In this document: piece after piece, positions 36,010-50,190 of the stretch | Layout: the number at the start of each line of letters is the position of its first letter | How positions within the stretch are numbered: position 1 is the first letter of the stretch | Assembly (NCBI GenBank): GCA_026874595.1 | Contig: CM049307.1 | Coordinates: 4,175,579 to 4,239,578, forward strand | Reading direction: 5' to 3' | Length of the DNA: 64,000 nt | DNA from: Sipunculus nudus | Lineage: Eukaryota; Annelida; Sipuncula; Golfingiida; Sipunculidae | Position numbers and translations under genes: made by a program | The notes under the pieces: model-generated | The model's input: only the letters and a program-made list of their open reading frames with translations | Database searches by the model: none | Told to the model about the DNA's origin: nothing

Positions 36010-39000
36010 CTGATATTACATAATATATATATATATTAGTACATCAGCCAGGGGGTTCATCGGTACCAAACAGGTGACAATTGCTATCAATGTTTTTGAA
36101 AGGTGTATGTGTGTAGATAATAAAAATGCCTGATAGCAGTATGAAAGTGGTAGCTTTCTGTAAAATATCAGCCTGTTTTGAAATGCACTTGCACCAAAAT
36201 TGCAATTTGCAGTAAATGCTGTGTTATATATATATATTATTTAGTTATAACATCTTATATAATGCCTGTTTTAAAACAAGTTTGACGTCAGTTGATAGTA
36301 GACATTTTAGCTTTCATCTGGTGTGTTATTCATGTATATAGCTTTCCAAATGCCAAAGATATGAATACTTTTCTCACCCTGAATCATAGAAATTTGTATT
36401 ATTTTTGCTAATTTATTAAAAAACACAAGGTGTATTTCTGATTAGACCAACCGTGACAAGTTTGGTTTTTATGAAGTGATTAATGAAGTCTGAAGTCTTT
36501 TAGCTGAAAAAAAAACATGTCTGGCACCCAACTACATTTTAAGGATTTGGGCGTGGTCACAGGAAGGTGTTATTCCGTTCTTTAGTTAGCCGATACATGT
36601 CCAATTGCCACCAGCTGCCCGCAGAAACAATAAATGCCTGGTTGATGTTTTTGAGTACTTTTCTGTCCAATACCCTCGCACTTATCGAACCCTGATTGAT
36701 TAATCCTCCCAATTATTCCACGTGGCTGCTATCAGGGGCCGATATATAGACTAAAACTCAGATGTCGCAAGCCGAACGTCACACATGACATGTATGCAAG
36801 CACAGGTACTCGGCTAGTAGTTTAAATATATGTTTTTGCGTGTCTCCGGTTGTAAAAAAAGAAAAGGCGACAAGTCATTTTAACAGTATATTTTTATTTG
36901 TAAGTTTTTTTTATATTGGTGCCTAAGTCACTTGTGATATCGTACAAACTAGGCCGCCGTATTTGCACTTCTGGCCAAATTCGCTTTCTTACACAAAATA
37001 TAAAAGAACCTTCCCCTGTGAGAGGGCTATGTTGTCTGCTGAAAAATTTCCATGCAAGTATTTCCTAAAAAATTAACACATAAAATCAAGGTAAGAGCAG
37101 TAAATGTACCTACAACATTTTGCTTGGGTTGCACCATAAATAAATGATAGATATTGCAGTTTGCCTTTGTGTCAGGACTAACTGTGAAGAAGAGCTGTAA
37201 GTTATTCATTCTGAGCTGTTCAGTTGTTGAACAAATCTAATTTAATTCTAACCTGCTTTGACTCAGGAGTTCAGGGATTATGTCTCAAACAAAACCCTAG
37301 CAGTCCAGTGTCAACTAACTTTAGAGGATCGGAAGGCATACGTGGTTCGCCTTGGGCTATGTACTTGCACTATAGAGACCCATTAAGATCCTTTTGTTTA
37401 AATCTTTATAATGCAATTTTTCACTAAACGGTCAAAGCAACTTGTGTCCCTGTCATTCCCCAGGTTTAAGGGAGATCATGTTAATCACTGACTGTTGTAC
37501 TGGCCGAACAATTATAATATCAATGGGGTTTATGGGTTTGTCCCTTAGAGAAGATCATCTCTCGCTTAGTAGGATATAATTGTAACTGTTAGATCACAAA
37601 ATGGAGATACATATTCTAAAAAAGTTTTGTTTTCATATTATTTTCTTTTATTTAAAAATTTAACTAGAAACTCACAGGATAATAAACATGAAAATAATTG
37701 ATTTGTCATCCTTCTGGTGATTTCTATTTTAATTCCTTGCATGTGCTTTCTTAAGACGTGATTTGGCAACGTGGCCAGGCTTGAAATAACTATAAGATAT
37801 AACAGACTTAAAAAAGTCCCAGTGATAATCCAAAATAAAAATGAAGAAATGATTTTCATATTCACTCGGTGTTAATTTTCCAACCATGCAAAACAGTACT
37901 CATCAGATTTGATGTTTTTCTGCCAGGAAGCGATCGCATATTTATATGATTATGAACTTATAACCTGATATTGCTTATTTTCCCTTTAAATCTAACACTT
38001 AATATTACTTAGTTTTATTTTGGAATATGAAAGTTCAAAATACAAAAAGGGCTTAGTTGTGAAATAATCAATGTAACAAACATCTCTTTAAAGAGTCTTT
38101 ATCACCCAGCGAACATTCACGCTGAACAGTGAAACTTAACATAAGTAAACAAATTCTATATCTTAAATACATTATAATCTGTTAGCTCTTCTGTTGATTT
38201 TAAATGTTTAACTTTACTAAGTGCCCCACTTGTCATAATGCTCAACTGAACCTATATTGGTCAGTGATATAATTCTTATCTACTTGTGAGAGTTTAAGAG
38301 AACCTGTATACACAACGTCTGAACATCCCAGGTCTAGCGATTACGAGTTGTGCCTTGATATATATCACACTGATAACTGCAGTTTGCCATTCATAAAAAG
38401 AATCTTAAAAGTCTTACATTATCTTTTTGCATTGTTCATAATCGCGAATAATGATGGAACCATAGAGAGTGAAACTAAGAATTACTATTTCAGCTCTAGT
38501 CCATCATAATCGGTGAGCTACATAAAGATTAAATTTTCTAACCATTTAGCAAAAGACTGGAAATGTACCAGTTTTGCTCGCAGAAGATAGCTAAACATTA
38601 ATGGTGCCATCTGTAGTTTATATACTAGTAAAAGTCACATGATTAATGTTTGGTAAAGCACATAATTTGTAGGTAAAATCAAATATCAAATACAACAATA
38701 AGCAAATATAAGTTTAACTACGCTAAGGTGATGCTATCCCTAACATAAAAGCTATTTTTTTTATTTCTTGACTTGATTAGGAAGAACTAAAAAAGATCAG
38801 GTCAACATAAGTGGCGATACTTGCAACTAACACTGACATACCAGTCATGGGATCAATATGCTGGGCACTGGTCATAACATTATGAATACAAACACTTGTG
38901 ATCAGCAAAGTTAAAATAAAGACAAATCTTATAATAATTCACACACCTCATACTTATTTAGTCATCTTTTGATCATCTTCATTGAATAAGCCATGGAAAG

Positions 39001-40396
39001 ATAGGACTTTTGGACTTGCACAATTTAGGACAACCTATAGCTTACAAACAAAATACCAGTCCCATGATCAATATTACCAAAGAACTTGGAGCTGATAGTT
39101 GCGGCAGTTCCTTGACCTTTGACCTCATGACCCCAAAATCAATTGGAGTCTTGCTTTTTCAATAGGACATATATAAGTCAAGTTTGAAATCAATACATCA
39201 ATAAAAGCATGAATTATCATCCAGAAACTAATTTTTGGACAGATAGCTCCTGTGGCCTTGACCTTTGACCTTGTGACCCCAAAATTTATATGGATCATCC
39301 ACTAGTGGCAAGTGAGCTATATATTCAAGATGGAAGACCTAGGATGAAAGTTTGGCTTAAAATGCATCCACAGTATCTTTTAAAATGCCAGTCCAGTGAC
39401 CTTGACCTTTGACCTCATGACCCTAGAACCTATAGGGTTCTTACTTTAGTGGTGGGCCATACATAAGTCATGTTTGAAATCCATATGGCTATCAACACTG
39501 GAGATATCATAAGAGGTGTGTGTTTTTCACCATATATGGCAATATTCAAGGTCAAGGCCATTATCATAGGAAAGGTCATGACCCCAATTTAAATAAACAT
39601 CATCCCATAACCCATACCTATGTATAATGGTATGGGGTATGGGATGATTATATGTGTAATAATATAAAAGAAATCTGTCCATTAGTTTTTGACTTATAAT
39701 GCTCACAGTACTATAAGGTGGCAATTGTGGGGGTATTAAACGGCACGAAAACAAGTAAAGAATAATAGGTGGCGCCACCATTTTCTGGAACATGACAACC
39801 CTATCCATGATCCTCCATCAACTAGATTTTGGGATAAATCCATACAAGATTTCTTGAGATATTAAAGAATTTGTGTGATTTTCCCCAAAATTGGACCTAT
39901 TCAAGGTCAAGGACACTCTCCTAGTAAAGGTCATGACCTCATTTTAAATAGGCGTCGTCCTCTTACCCATATCTATACATATACCAAATTTGGTACAGTT
40001 CCGTGAAATATATTTTGGGTTATCGCGCCAACAAGATTTATATGCGGCGGCGGCGGCGGCGGCCGGACCGGTATGAAAACATAGTCTTTGTCTGAGGATA
40101 CAATAATGTATTACTTAAGCATATACACCCAGGGGGCATAAATAGGATGTCATACTGAAGCGTATGGTTTGAGCTATCATTTGAGACCAACTTTGACTGG
40201 ATACGTTTTGCATAATAAGTGGTATGGGGCTTATAACCACTCTGAAGTCGGTGTCCTTGAGATGAATAAAATTATACGTCATCCGACATAAAACATCCAT
40301 TTATTCATTGAAAGCTACCACTTTCATACTGCTATCAGGCATTTTTATTACCTACACATGTATACCTATCAAGCACACATGGTGAAAATTTGTCAC

Positions 40397-40466
<70 letters not shown>

Positions 40467-40470
40467 GAAC
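36010..40470. repeat. Inverted-repeat pair flanking 4 kb, with TA microsatellites
   Basis: Bases at about 36,100-36,165 (TGCCTGATAGCAGTATGAAA and GTGGTAGCTTTC) recur inverted at about 40,303-40,370. Both sit beside TA runs (36,023, 36,228 and 40,399-40,466). The segment between (36.2-39.0 kb) shows no gene. Confidence 0.5.
39090..40110. repeat. Dispersed repeats rich in TGACCTTTGACC
   Basis: CCTTGACCTTTGACC occurs at about 39,110, 39,250 and 39,400, and TCAAGGTCAAGG at about 39,547 and 39,902. It ends with a GCGGCGG run (40,044) and a CTTTGTCTGAGGATACAATA tail like the one at 48,110. Confidence 0.6.
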
Positions 40471-40578
40471 CTAAATCTGCTCAGGTTTCCCTGGTCCCTT
40501 TAATATATGCTTCTGTATGGAACATTACACCACACGAATGCAGTGTTCGATGTCCCAGAGCCAAGAGGCATACCGGAG

Positions 40579-40620
40579 AGAGAGAGAGAGAGAGAGAAAC
40601 AGAAAGAGAGAGAGAGAGAG
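40579..40620. repeat. (GA)n microsatellite
   Basis: GAGAGA runs with one interruption. Confidence 0.9.
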
Positions 40621-40904
40621 ACCGGGCTTGGTCTAGTCCATGGCTGAGGGGGTTCCCGTATGCATAGGATGTGCCCTTAATGACTCTTTATATTAATAAA
40701 CTAGATGTGGTCGGACAATGGTCCTCAGAGGGCCACGCGTTTCTGCTAGTGCTGGACTGGTTTACATACGGGTGAAAAATTAAGTTATCCATATGCATGA
40801 GAGAAAAAATCCTACTGGATCAAATGATATAATAGAAGATATGTCTGAAACAATGTGTGGAATAGAAAATCACCGAATGTAGTCTGTTAGCCATATTTGA
40901 TTTT

Positions 40905-41365
40905 GAGCAAGTCTGTAATTCAATAAGTCTGGAGCCCTCATAGATCCCTGTGAAATTAGAAAAGCTGTAGTAGGTTGTTGTTAAGTTATCGCGTGCGAAA
41001 GAAAATAAGCGACCGGGCTGTTGTGGCCGTATTGAAATTCCAACAGGTCTGTAATTCAACAGGTCTGGAGCCTTCATAGGTACCAATCATCCCTGTGAAT
41101 TGGGAAAGCTGCAGAAGGTTGTTGTTGAGTTATCACGCGCGAAAGAAAATCAGCTATTTTGCTGTGGCGGCCATATTGGAAATCCGATAGGTCCGTAATT
41201 CAATACGTCTGGAGCCCTCATAGGTACCAATCAACCCTGTGAATTTGGGAAAGCTGCAGTATGTTGTTGCTGTTGAGTTATCGCACGCGAAATAAAATCA
41301 GCGATTGGGCTGTGGCGGCCATATTGGAATTCCGACAGGTCTGTAATTCAAAAGGTCTGGAGCCC
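40905..41365. repeat. Tandem repeat of roughly 140 bp, about 3 copies
   Basis: Units are marked by TCTGTAATTCAA.AGGTCTGGAGCC, AAAGCTGCAG and GTTGTTGTTGAGTTATCGC. No coding content. Confidence 0.75.
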
Positions 41366-41384
41366 TGGAATACGTGAAATTTTA

Positions 41385-42719
41385 AAATCTCTTAGTAACA
41401 GGTATTCTTAGAAAAAGTATTCTGAAAAAAATCTACACTACAAAAGTATGAAATCATCAGAATACATTTCGAGAAAGACACTGATGTATAATCAGTGACT
41501 TCCCTTCCCTAGTCATGCACAAAATAATTGTAAAATTAGACACACATATATATATATATATATTAGAAGTTTCCCGCTCCTCAATCTTTAAAATTGTAGT
41601 CTGTGTGCTAATGTTTTCGTTTCAGTTATCTGTTGTTGTGTCATGGTCATAAATGGTTATGTTTTGATTTGGTGTACTAAGCCAATATTTAGTTGGCCAA
41701 TAAAGGTCATATTGCAGTAAAGACAAAAATGATGCAAGTTTAACTAATAAGTCCATTGGTTTCTCTACATTACAAGGTGTGTCCAATTTTACTCTTTATA
41801 TTAATGAAATAAAAAAAATCATAACAAGGGTAGACTATTTGGTAACCAGACGGTAACTCAGAAAATGGTGTCATTATAGTCACGCCCCCTGCATGCTTAT
41901 AAAAAGCGTAATTCAGGGAGAGGCGACATATACTTTCTTCAGATACATAAACACAGAATATTAAATAATCACTTTAAATGTTGATATTAAGTTCCGTAAT
42001 TCATTACCACTATCACAGTGTAAACTAATATGTTAATTAGATCTTTAGATGCCAAAATGTCACGAAACTCCATGAAACTCCACTAAGTGAAAATAATACA
42101 TCTTCCAAGAGTAATTGTTTTGAGATAATGGGAATGCTCCTATCTGCAATACAAAGGCATGGAATAAAGTAAATATCAGTCAGTAAAGGTACTGATGTAC
42201 ACCTGGTGATAATATCCTTACCATGAAACATATTACACTTAATATCAACCAGAAGCAAGTGTATCCTTGAATAATATAGAGCAAAAAAGTCAAAGGGTGG
42301 GCAAGGTGCATCGAATACAAACTTGAGAAAAAAAATGAAAAATACTTTACCTGCAGGTTACATTAATATCTAAAACGCCTCAAGCTGACGGTTGCATTAT
42401 ATAATTAGTATTAATTATATAAAGAACAGTTATATAATGGTTAGTAAAGCAAAGATAGCATTAAATCTTACGTAGGAACATCACTTTTCCCGAGTCATGA
42501 TATATATTAAGTACTATTGTACTTGTTATAGTTCGATAAATACTAAAGATTCGTGGTTAAATGTGGTATTGGATGAGTAGTGTTAATGTAAGAACCTTTA
42601 TACTGAAGGCTGTTATCCTTATGTCAGATTGGTGTTCATTCTTGAACGGATATCAAATGCACCTATAGAACAAGTTGCAGAGACATGGAATAAGCCAACG
42701 AGCCATATACTTCTCCTTC

Positions 42720-42779
<60 letters not shown>

Positions 42780-42785
42780 TCTCTA

Positions 42786-42848
<63 letters not shown>

Positions 42849-43548
42849 GTTTGTGTGTGTATAAATATATATATAATTTACATTTTAATCTGTCATTGAA
42901 AAATATAATAAATATATATTTAGCCAGTGCTAAAGAGGTTTACTTAAGAGGCACGTTTTAATCAGTATTTCCACTTGTTTACTCTTGCCGGCTGCCCAGA
43001 ACACCCTTATGCAAAAGAAGAACAAAGTAGGACTGGAACCATACAGGTAATATCAACGTTAATGGTCAGTTTTTAACTGATTTTTTAAGACCATTCACAT
43101 AGTGCCGTAATTGTCCATAATTGTTTACTTGTAACATGAAAAGCGCATTTTACAGCAATTCACTCAATTTTGAAATTCCATGTTACAAATCAGGACAAAT
43201 CTTAGGAAAGTGGAGAACATACATTTTTTAATTCCTTAAAGAATGAATCCATCCACAAACAAATGTAACATTTTATGTTGTTCTTCATGTCTCAAGTATA
43301 TCTCAAGATATTTATTCTTATTAAAAAAAAGGTAAGTACCATTAAAAAATGGTTGATCGTCTTTACAATGGGAAAATAATGTCTCGCTCGATAAAGAAAA
43401 TATTCCCCACGAACACCCCCCCCCCACACACACACACTTCATGGGTATATATACACGGCCTTTTTATATCTGGTGCCATTTACGAAAATATGTTTGTGAA
43501 CAGCTATTTAAAGAGAACTCACTTGGCAAATGAAAATAGTTATGGGAG

Positions 43549-43600
<52 letters not shown>

Positions 43601-45110
43601 TTGAACTTTTATCTTGACAATGCTTAAGACATTTAACATTGAATAATTAAAATACCTTATGCAGTCTCCCTATGATATTCACATGAGACCTAATTGTAAA
43701 TAAAGGAACACTGGTTAAAAAATTTAAATGATATTCTTTGGTAGGCAGCGCATCAGTCGTTACATGTTAACTTAAATATTCAATATGATTATTACTTCAA
43801 CTGTGATGCAATGACCTTTTGACCTTTACTGCCCAACCTTCAAAGGCGATGCTGTAAAGTACACCAAAAAAAGGAAACAACGATTTAAGACCATGGTACA
43901 ACAAAAGATAATTGAAAAGAAAACATCTGCACACATAATACAATTTTAAAGATTAAGAAGCGGGTAAACTTTAAATTTATAAACATGTATACTTTTAAAA
44001 TTAATATTATATGCAAAACTGCGGAACGGAAGTCAATGAGTAATATTAATGTCTTCACGGAAATGTATTCTGATGATTTCATGCTTTTGTAGTGTAGATT
44101 AAAGCATTTCGGTTGTCTCAGAATACCTGTTACTGAGAGCTGTAAAATGTTCACTTTTTGTGACCTTTTGACCTCTGGTGGCCTTATTATCTTACTTCTT
44201 TGAATACTGATAATTTAAATGTAAGGTACTTAAATCTCAACAATTTATGTGGTCATTTATTGTTCTGTGATTTGTATATCTATATACCCGATTACGTTTC
44301 CCGTACCCCTTAATTGAGCCCATTTTGATGCAGCCATGGACATGCCTATTACGTCACTTTATGAGTAATTGCCGGGTTACTAAAGTTTACCCTTACTTTT
44401 TTGTTATATCCCGTGGTTTAGTTTATTAATAAAAAACTTCGGATAAATCTAATGCATACGGGAACCCCCTCAGCCAACGGACAAAATTAGTTAAACTTGC
44501 ATCATTTATGTCTTTGCTGCAATATGACCTTTTGACCTTTATTGGCCAACTAAATATTGGACATGGTGCTAAGTACACCGAAGCAAAACATAAAAAAAAA
44601 TTTATGACCAGGATACAACAATACATAACTGCAAAGATAACATCAGCACACAGACTACAATTTTAAAGATTAAGGAGCGGGAAACTTCTAATTTATAATT
44701 TAGATTGCAGCATTTCCGTTTTCTCAGAATACCTGTTACCGAGATGTTAAATTTTCATTTATTCAAGAGTTTTGTGACCTTTTGACATCTAGTGACCTAG
44801 TTTTCACACTAATTTGTCTTTTGATAAATTTAATGGGTAGGGTACTTAAATATCAACAATTAAGTGGCCATTTATTGTTCTGTGATTTGTATATCTAAAG
44901 ATATATAGCTGTTAACGTTACGCCTACCTTAACTTGAGCTTTTTTTAAGCAGCCGGGGGCATGGCTGATAACGTCATGTTCTGAGTAATTGCATGTTTAC
45001 CAAAAGTCTTACCTTCCTTTTTTGTTATGTCCCATGGTGTAGTTTGTTAATAAAATGAGTAACTATGGGCAAATTTCATGCATAGGGGAACCCCCTCAGG
45101 CAATGGACTT
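41385..45110. repeat. Three related repeat copies, one inverted to the others
   Basis: Sequence at 41,390-41,760 (AAAGTATGAAATCATCAGAA, CTCAATCTTTAAAATTGTAG, GGCCAATAAAGGTCATATTG) recurs inverted at about 43,860-44,150 and 44,480-44,770. Copies of GGGAACCCCCTCAG at 44,460 and 45,085, and its inverse at 40,650, mark ends. A (CT)n microsatellite (42,724-42,828) and TA runs (42,829 and 43,551-43,597) lie between. No gene seen. Confidence 0.6.
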
Positions 45111-45816
45111 ATATGATAGTCACCTGACCACCAGGGAACGCCCGGCTCAGGCTACGTACTCTAGGCCTGGCCAGCCATGGGGAAATACCCTTAACAGATC
45201 TGGGATTCCCTCCAAACACAAGTCTGGAGGGTAAATCCGTAACATTCGCCAGCGGCCGCCCTTCGTCTCCCACAACCGCCATTTTCACGTTAAGCACACA
45301 AAACCCCAGCTTGGGCCACACGGCTAACAGAAGCACTGACTAACACGAGCCTGTCACAGAAACATACGTGTTCTGAATCATATTTATAATGAAGAATTAG
45401 CTACGTCAGCAGTGACCTACCCTGAACACCTGAGTAGTGTGGCTCTCAGCACACAAAAGCTCCAAGTGGCTCGCGACCTACATCCGACTGGCACGTGAAC
45501 CAGGCCCAGTAGTCAACCTTGTAATTCAGGGTTCGACATTTACGTTCATTCACCCGACAGAGGCGACTAAAAATTCAGTGTAGGCGAGAGCAGCGGCGTT
45601 GCATCTTTTTTTCTGTTATTATTTCTTTACTAATTTAGAATGAATAAAAATGAATAACGAGGTCAGTGGTACTTGTCTGCTAACTTAGGACCCTTTAATT
45701 AGGTCAATACAAACAGTTTAAAGAAAATACAAAAACACGGATTGGCTTTTTTTGGAATTGAGAGTTTGAATTTATGTTCGATTATGGACCATATAGCAAT
45801 TTAGAATATACATATG

Positions 45817-45866
<50 letters not shown>

Positions 45867-46480
45867 TGTATGTGTGTTTGTGCGTGTGTGTACACCGGGT
45901 ATACATTTTCCTGAGGACCACTGTTATTAGGTCGAGACCACAGTTCATCGAAACTTGGTTTAGCTTATATGGAAACGAGTGTCCCGGATGTAATCTTTTC
46001 GTTTCTACTTTCGGTTGGCGAGTGAACATTCGCATGTGGGCGCTCTAAGTAGGTTTCTTGGTGATAAAATAGAAAAGTTGATCCTTTTTATCTAAACAAG
46101 ATGGTTACATTGTTAGAATTATGTTTGCCATAGACAAGCAAAACCTAAAATGTTTTGGGATTTGGTATGGTGACCATACTTAGCTTCATAAACTATGTAA
46201 GCCCATGCCCCACCACACTCATTTCTGTCCCTGGGCGACTCACCACACCACAAAGATATATTCTATGAATACGTGCTCCGGCAGATGTTGCTTGTGATAT
46301 TGATAACAGACCTGACATCTAGGTTTGAAAGGTCTTTAATTTGGCTACCAGTGCTTGCCTTTTACTCCATTGTCGTTAATGTATAACTCCATGATTACCA
46401 CTGGATTTTTCTTGGCACCGCAGGTGCCATAGTATCACCAGACAATTCTTCCATCTATCAACTTAAGAAACAATATCTTT
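45111..46480. other. No gene seen
   Basis: It contains a TA microsatellite at about 45,822-45,863. No ORF with protein-like features. Confidence 0.5.
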
Positions 46481-49400
46481 CACCAAATATGGGGGCCAAT
46501 AAAGAGAATCACTCTTATGAAAAGGGGATATATTTATACTATAAATACGGTAAGGTAGGTGGCGCCACCTGTCTCATTGACGAAAAAAACTTTCCAAGAT
46601 GGATGACCAACACATTGAAGGACTCCTCAGATATGAGCAATTTTCATGTAAAACAAATGTACACTGACTGAAGATGTTTTTTGCTTTGTCGAGCAGCTGC
46701 AGGTTGCTGTGGTCAAGACCCCAGCCCTGTGCGGTCCTTAAGCATAGTTCTGAGAGCCAACAGACGTGATGCCGCCAAGCCAAGCAGAAAGCCACGAGAG
46801 ACCGCCACCGTTTAACCCGCACCGGTGATCTAAAAGGAAAGCTACAGCACCCACAGCCACAAAGGAAGAAGCAACTTACATTCCCTCCACCGATCTCAGC
46901 AGCGAAGACCCAGCCATGCTAATCGAGGGCCGAACTCGAATCGTGAAACAACAGAGCTTCGAGACGACAGCCATTTTATACTTGCAGTTTCGGCCATTCA
47001 GACAGTATTAGCAAGTTTTTTTCGTCATTCACAACAAATATGCAGATGGACGCCATAGCAAAACGATTACAGATGGCGCCACCAGTCGTGCGTACAAGAT
47101 GGAGGAGTCCAAGATCTATAGATATGCATAATTTCAGGCCAATAGAGCAAACCTTTCCTCGGAAAAGGACATTAATTTATTCTTTAACAAGTGACCCATG
47201 GGTCATGACGCTCAGCCGACTGACATGTTGACAATATGTCCTTGCACAGACAACTAATAAAGATAATGTCGGTGGCATCATAGTTCATGCATATTAGCTC
47301 AAGTTCATCAAGACCTATAAGCACACCAAATTTGATGACAATCTATCCAGCCATTCCCGAGGAATCTGGCACTTTATGTGAATTTTGCATTTTTTTCTGG
47401 GGTGCTCAAACATGGGCTGTAACGCAGAGAATACAGGTCACAGTGGCCTAATTTCAGGTTTCTGAGAACTTTTGAGGAACTCTCAGGATGTCAAGTTAGA
47501 AGATTCTAGGTCCAATGGTTATGATTTGTGCCTTGCTTTGGTATCAAATTTTCAATTATTCTGGGGGGTACTTATAAGCCCCATAGCTTGGAGAATATGA
47601 GTAACAGAGACCTAATTTCAGGTCTTCATGAAGACTTTTCATGGACCTCCCTGCATGTCAAGTTAAAAGATTCTAGGTCCAGTCGTCACGATTTGTGCCC
47701 TGTTAACAGTTGGAGGCACCCACAAAGGTCTCAAAAATAGAAAAAAATCGTAAAAAAATCGAAAAGTGGCGCCACCAATCTGCAGAAACTGATGAAACAC
47801 TCCATGATCAATAATCATGCAAAGAATCATGGTGATCAATGCATTAGTTGTTTGGATACTTGAGCTTTTGTATCAAATTTTCCATTATTCTGGCGGGTAC
47901 TTCGGAGCCCCATAGCTCGAAGAATATGGGTAACAGAGACCTAATTTCAGGTTTTCGAGGAGATTTTCCATAGACCTCTCTGGATGTCAAGTAAGAAAAT
48001 TCCAGGACCAGCTGTTACGATTTCTGCCTGGTTAACGGACGGACGGACGGACAGACGGACGGACGCCGGACTAAGGGGGGATTGCTATAGCTCAGATGAC
48101 TTCAGTCATCCAGACTTTGTCTGGCGATACAATAAACGTTCTCAGAATCTGCTCATATGAACTGTTGCCGCAAATGCATGCAGTATCGACATTCTTCCGT
48201 CAGAGTAGAGAACATCTTGTTTCATAGAACAGAAAACAGATGGCGCCATTGATCAATCCTGCATCACATTTTGTTTTACTTTTACTTCTTTTTGTTTTAC
48301 TTTTGTATCAATATAATTTGACAGTCTCAATATAAAGGATAAACTGCATCGAAAACAGAAAGAAATACTGGTGGCGCCAGCAGTCTTCAGGAACTGAGAA
48401 AACCAATCATAATCATTAAACACACTGGGTTTCAGGAGACTGGGCGAAACAATAGCTGAGAAGCTTACATCATTACATATGAGAAACTCAGCTGAATTCA
48501 AGGAATGTTGAACAATGAGGAAAATGACTGCCAGAGTGCTAACAAATCAGAAATTTTGTTAAGTCCTGAGAAATGACAGGTTTATGAGAAAACTCTACAA
48601 GACAAATTGACATGCCAAATTTCAGACCAATATCTTGAACTACTCCTAAGATATGAGCAATTTCACCAAAAGCACATGTAGACATGCAGATAGCATCACC
48701 AGTCTTGAGTACAAGATGGAGATTTCCAAGATCTATGGGTATGCACCAATTCAGGCCAATACAGCAAATCACTCCTGAGAAAAGGGCATTTATTTATTCT
48801 ACAAAACTCGGCAAAGTATGTGGCACCAGCTATCTGGTTTACGAGAAAACTTTCCAAGATGGATGGACATGCCAAATTTCAGACCAATAGCTTGAACCAT
48901 TCCTGAGATATGAGCAATTTTCACCAAATGCAAATATACCGATGGACGCCATGCGAAAACGACTGCAGACGGCGCCACCTATCTTGTTTATGAGATGTAG
49001 GTGTTGAGGATCTATGAACATGTACAAGTTTTAACCCAATACATTGAAGAACCACTAAGTCAAACAGAAGGCAAATGAACAGATGGACACTATGCAAAAA
49101 GTATTGTAGGTGGCGCCACCAGTCGCAGTTATGAGATAGAGAGATCCAAGATCTATGAACATGCAAACTTTTAGCACAATACATTGAGCCACTCGTGAGA
49201 TATGGTGCCAAGTTATAAGATTCAAGGTCAAGGTGATAGTGCAGTTTTTGTATCAGATTATTAATTATTCTGACGGGTATTTATAAGCTCCACAGCTATG
49301 AGGATATGGGTAACAGAGACCTAATTTCAGGTTTGCAAGGAGATATTTCATGGACCTCTCAGAATGTCAAGTTTAAAGATTCCAGGTCCAGTGGTTACGA

Positions 49401-50190
49401 TTTGTGCCCTGTTGACAGATGACGGCTTCTTTGAAAGTATCAAAAATAGAGAGAAAATTTGTAAAAATTAGAAAAAGTACAGGTGGCGCCACCAGTTTAC
49501 AGGTACTGATGGAACACTCCATGATCAATATTCATCTAAAAAATCATGGTGGTCAAGGCAGTAGTATTCAGGTACTAAAATTTTGGTATCAAATTTTAGA
49601 TTATTCTGGGGGAGACCCATAGCTCGGAGAATATGGGTAACAGAGACCTAATTTCAGGTTTCCAAGGAGATTATTCATGGACCTCCCTTGAGGCCAAGTT
49701 AAAAGATTCAAGGTCCAGCGATTACGAGTTGTGCCCTGTTAACGGACGGACGGACGGCCCGACGGCCAGACGGCCGGACAGACTGACGACGGACAAAGAG
49801 TGATCGCTATGGCTCAGATGACTTTCATTAAGCTGAGCTAAAAATAAAGATAACACCACCAGTTTTCGCGAACTGTCAAAACTCAATAATCAAGGCAAGA
49901 TTCATGACAATCGTTTTATTAATTATCAGGATAATGGAGGTTATGTATCAAATTTCTAATTATTGTGTGTTGGGGGGGGGGGGGGGTATTTACGAGCACC
50001 GTAGCTTGGAGGATACAGTTCGGAGTGACCTAATTTCAAAATTCCAAAGATATTTTTCATGGACCATCTAATGTACATTTGGAAGTTTCTAGGGTCAGCG
50101 ATTACGATTTGTGCCCTGCAAACGAACGGCAGGACGGACAAAGCGCCGGTCCTATACCTCAGTTGAATTTCAATCATTTGAACTAAAAAA
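46481..50190. repeat. Cluster of dispersed repeats with hairpin tails
   Basis: Copies of the GGTGGCGCCACC unit (about 46,558, 47,073, 47,766, 48,241, 48,371, 48,972, 49,111, 49,482) alternate with the GACCTAATTTCAGG unit (about 47,445, 47,610, 47,938, 49,317, 49,645, 50,028). Three tails have GGACGGACGG runs followed by AGCTCAG...CTGAGCTA-like hairpins (about 48,090, 49,810 and 50,155), as at RTE-type 3' ends. A poly-G run is at 49,971. No gene. Confidence 0.65.
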
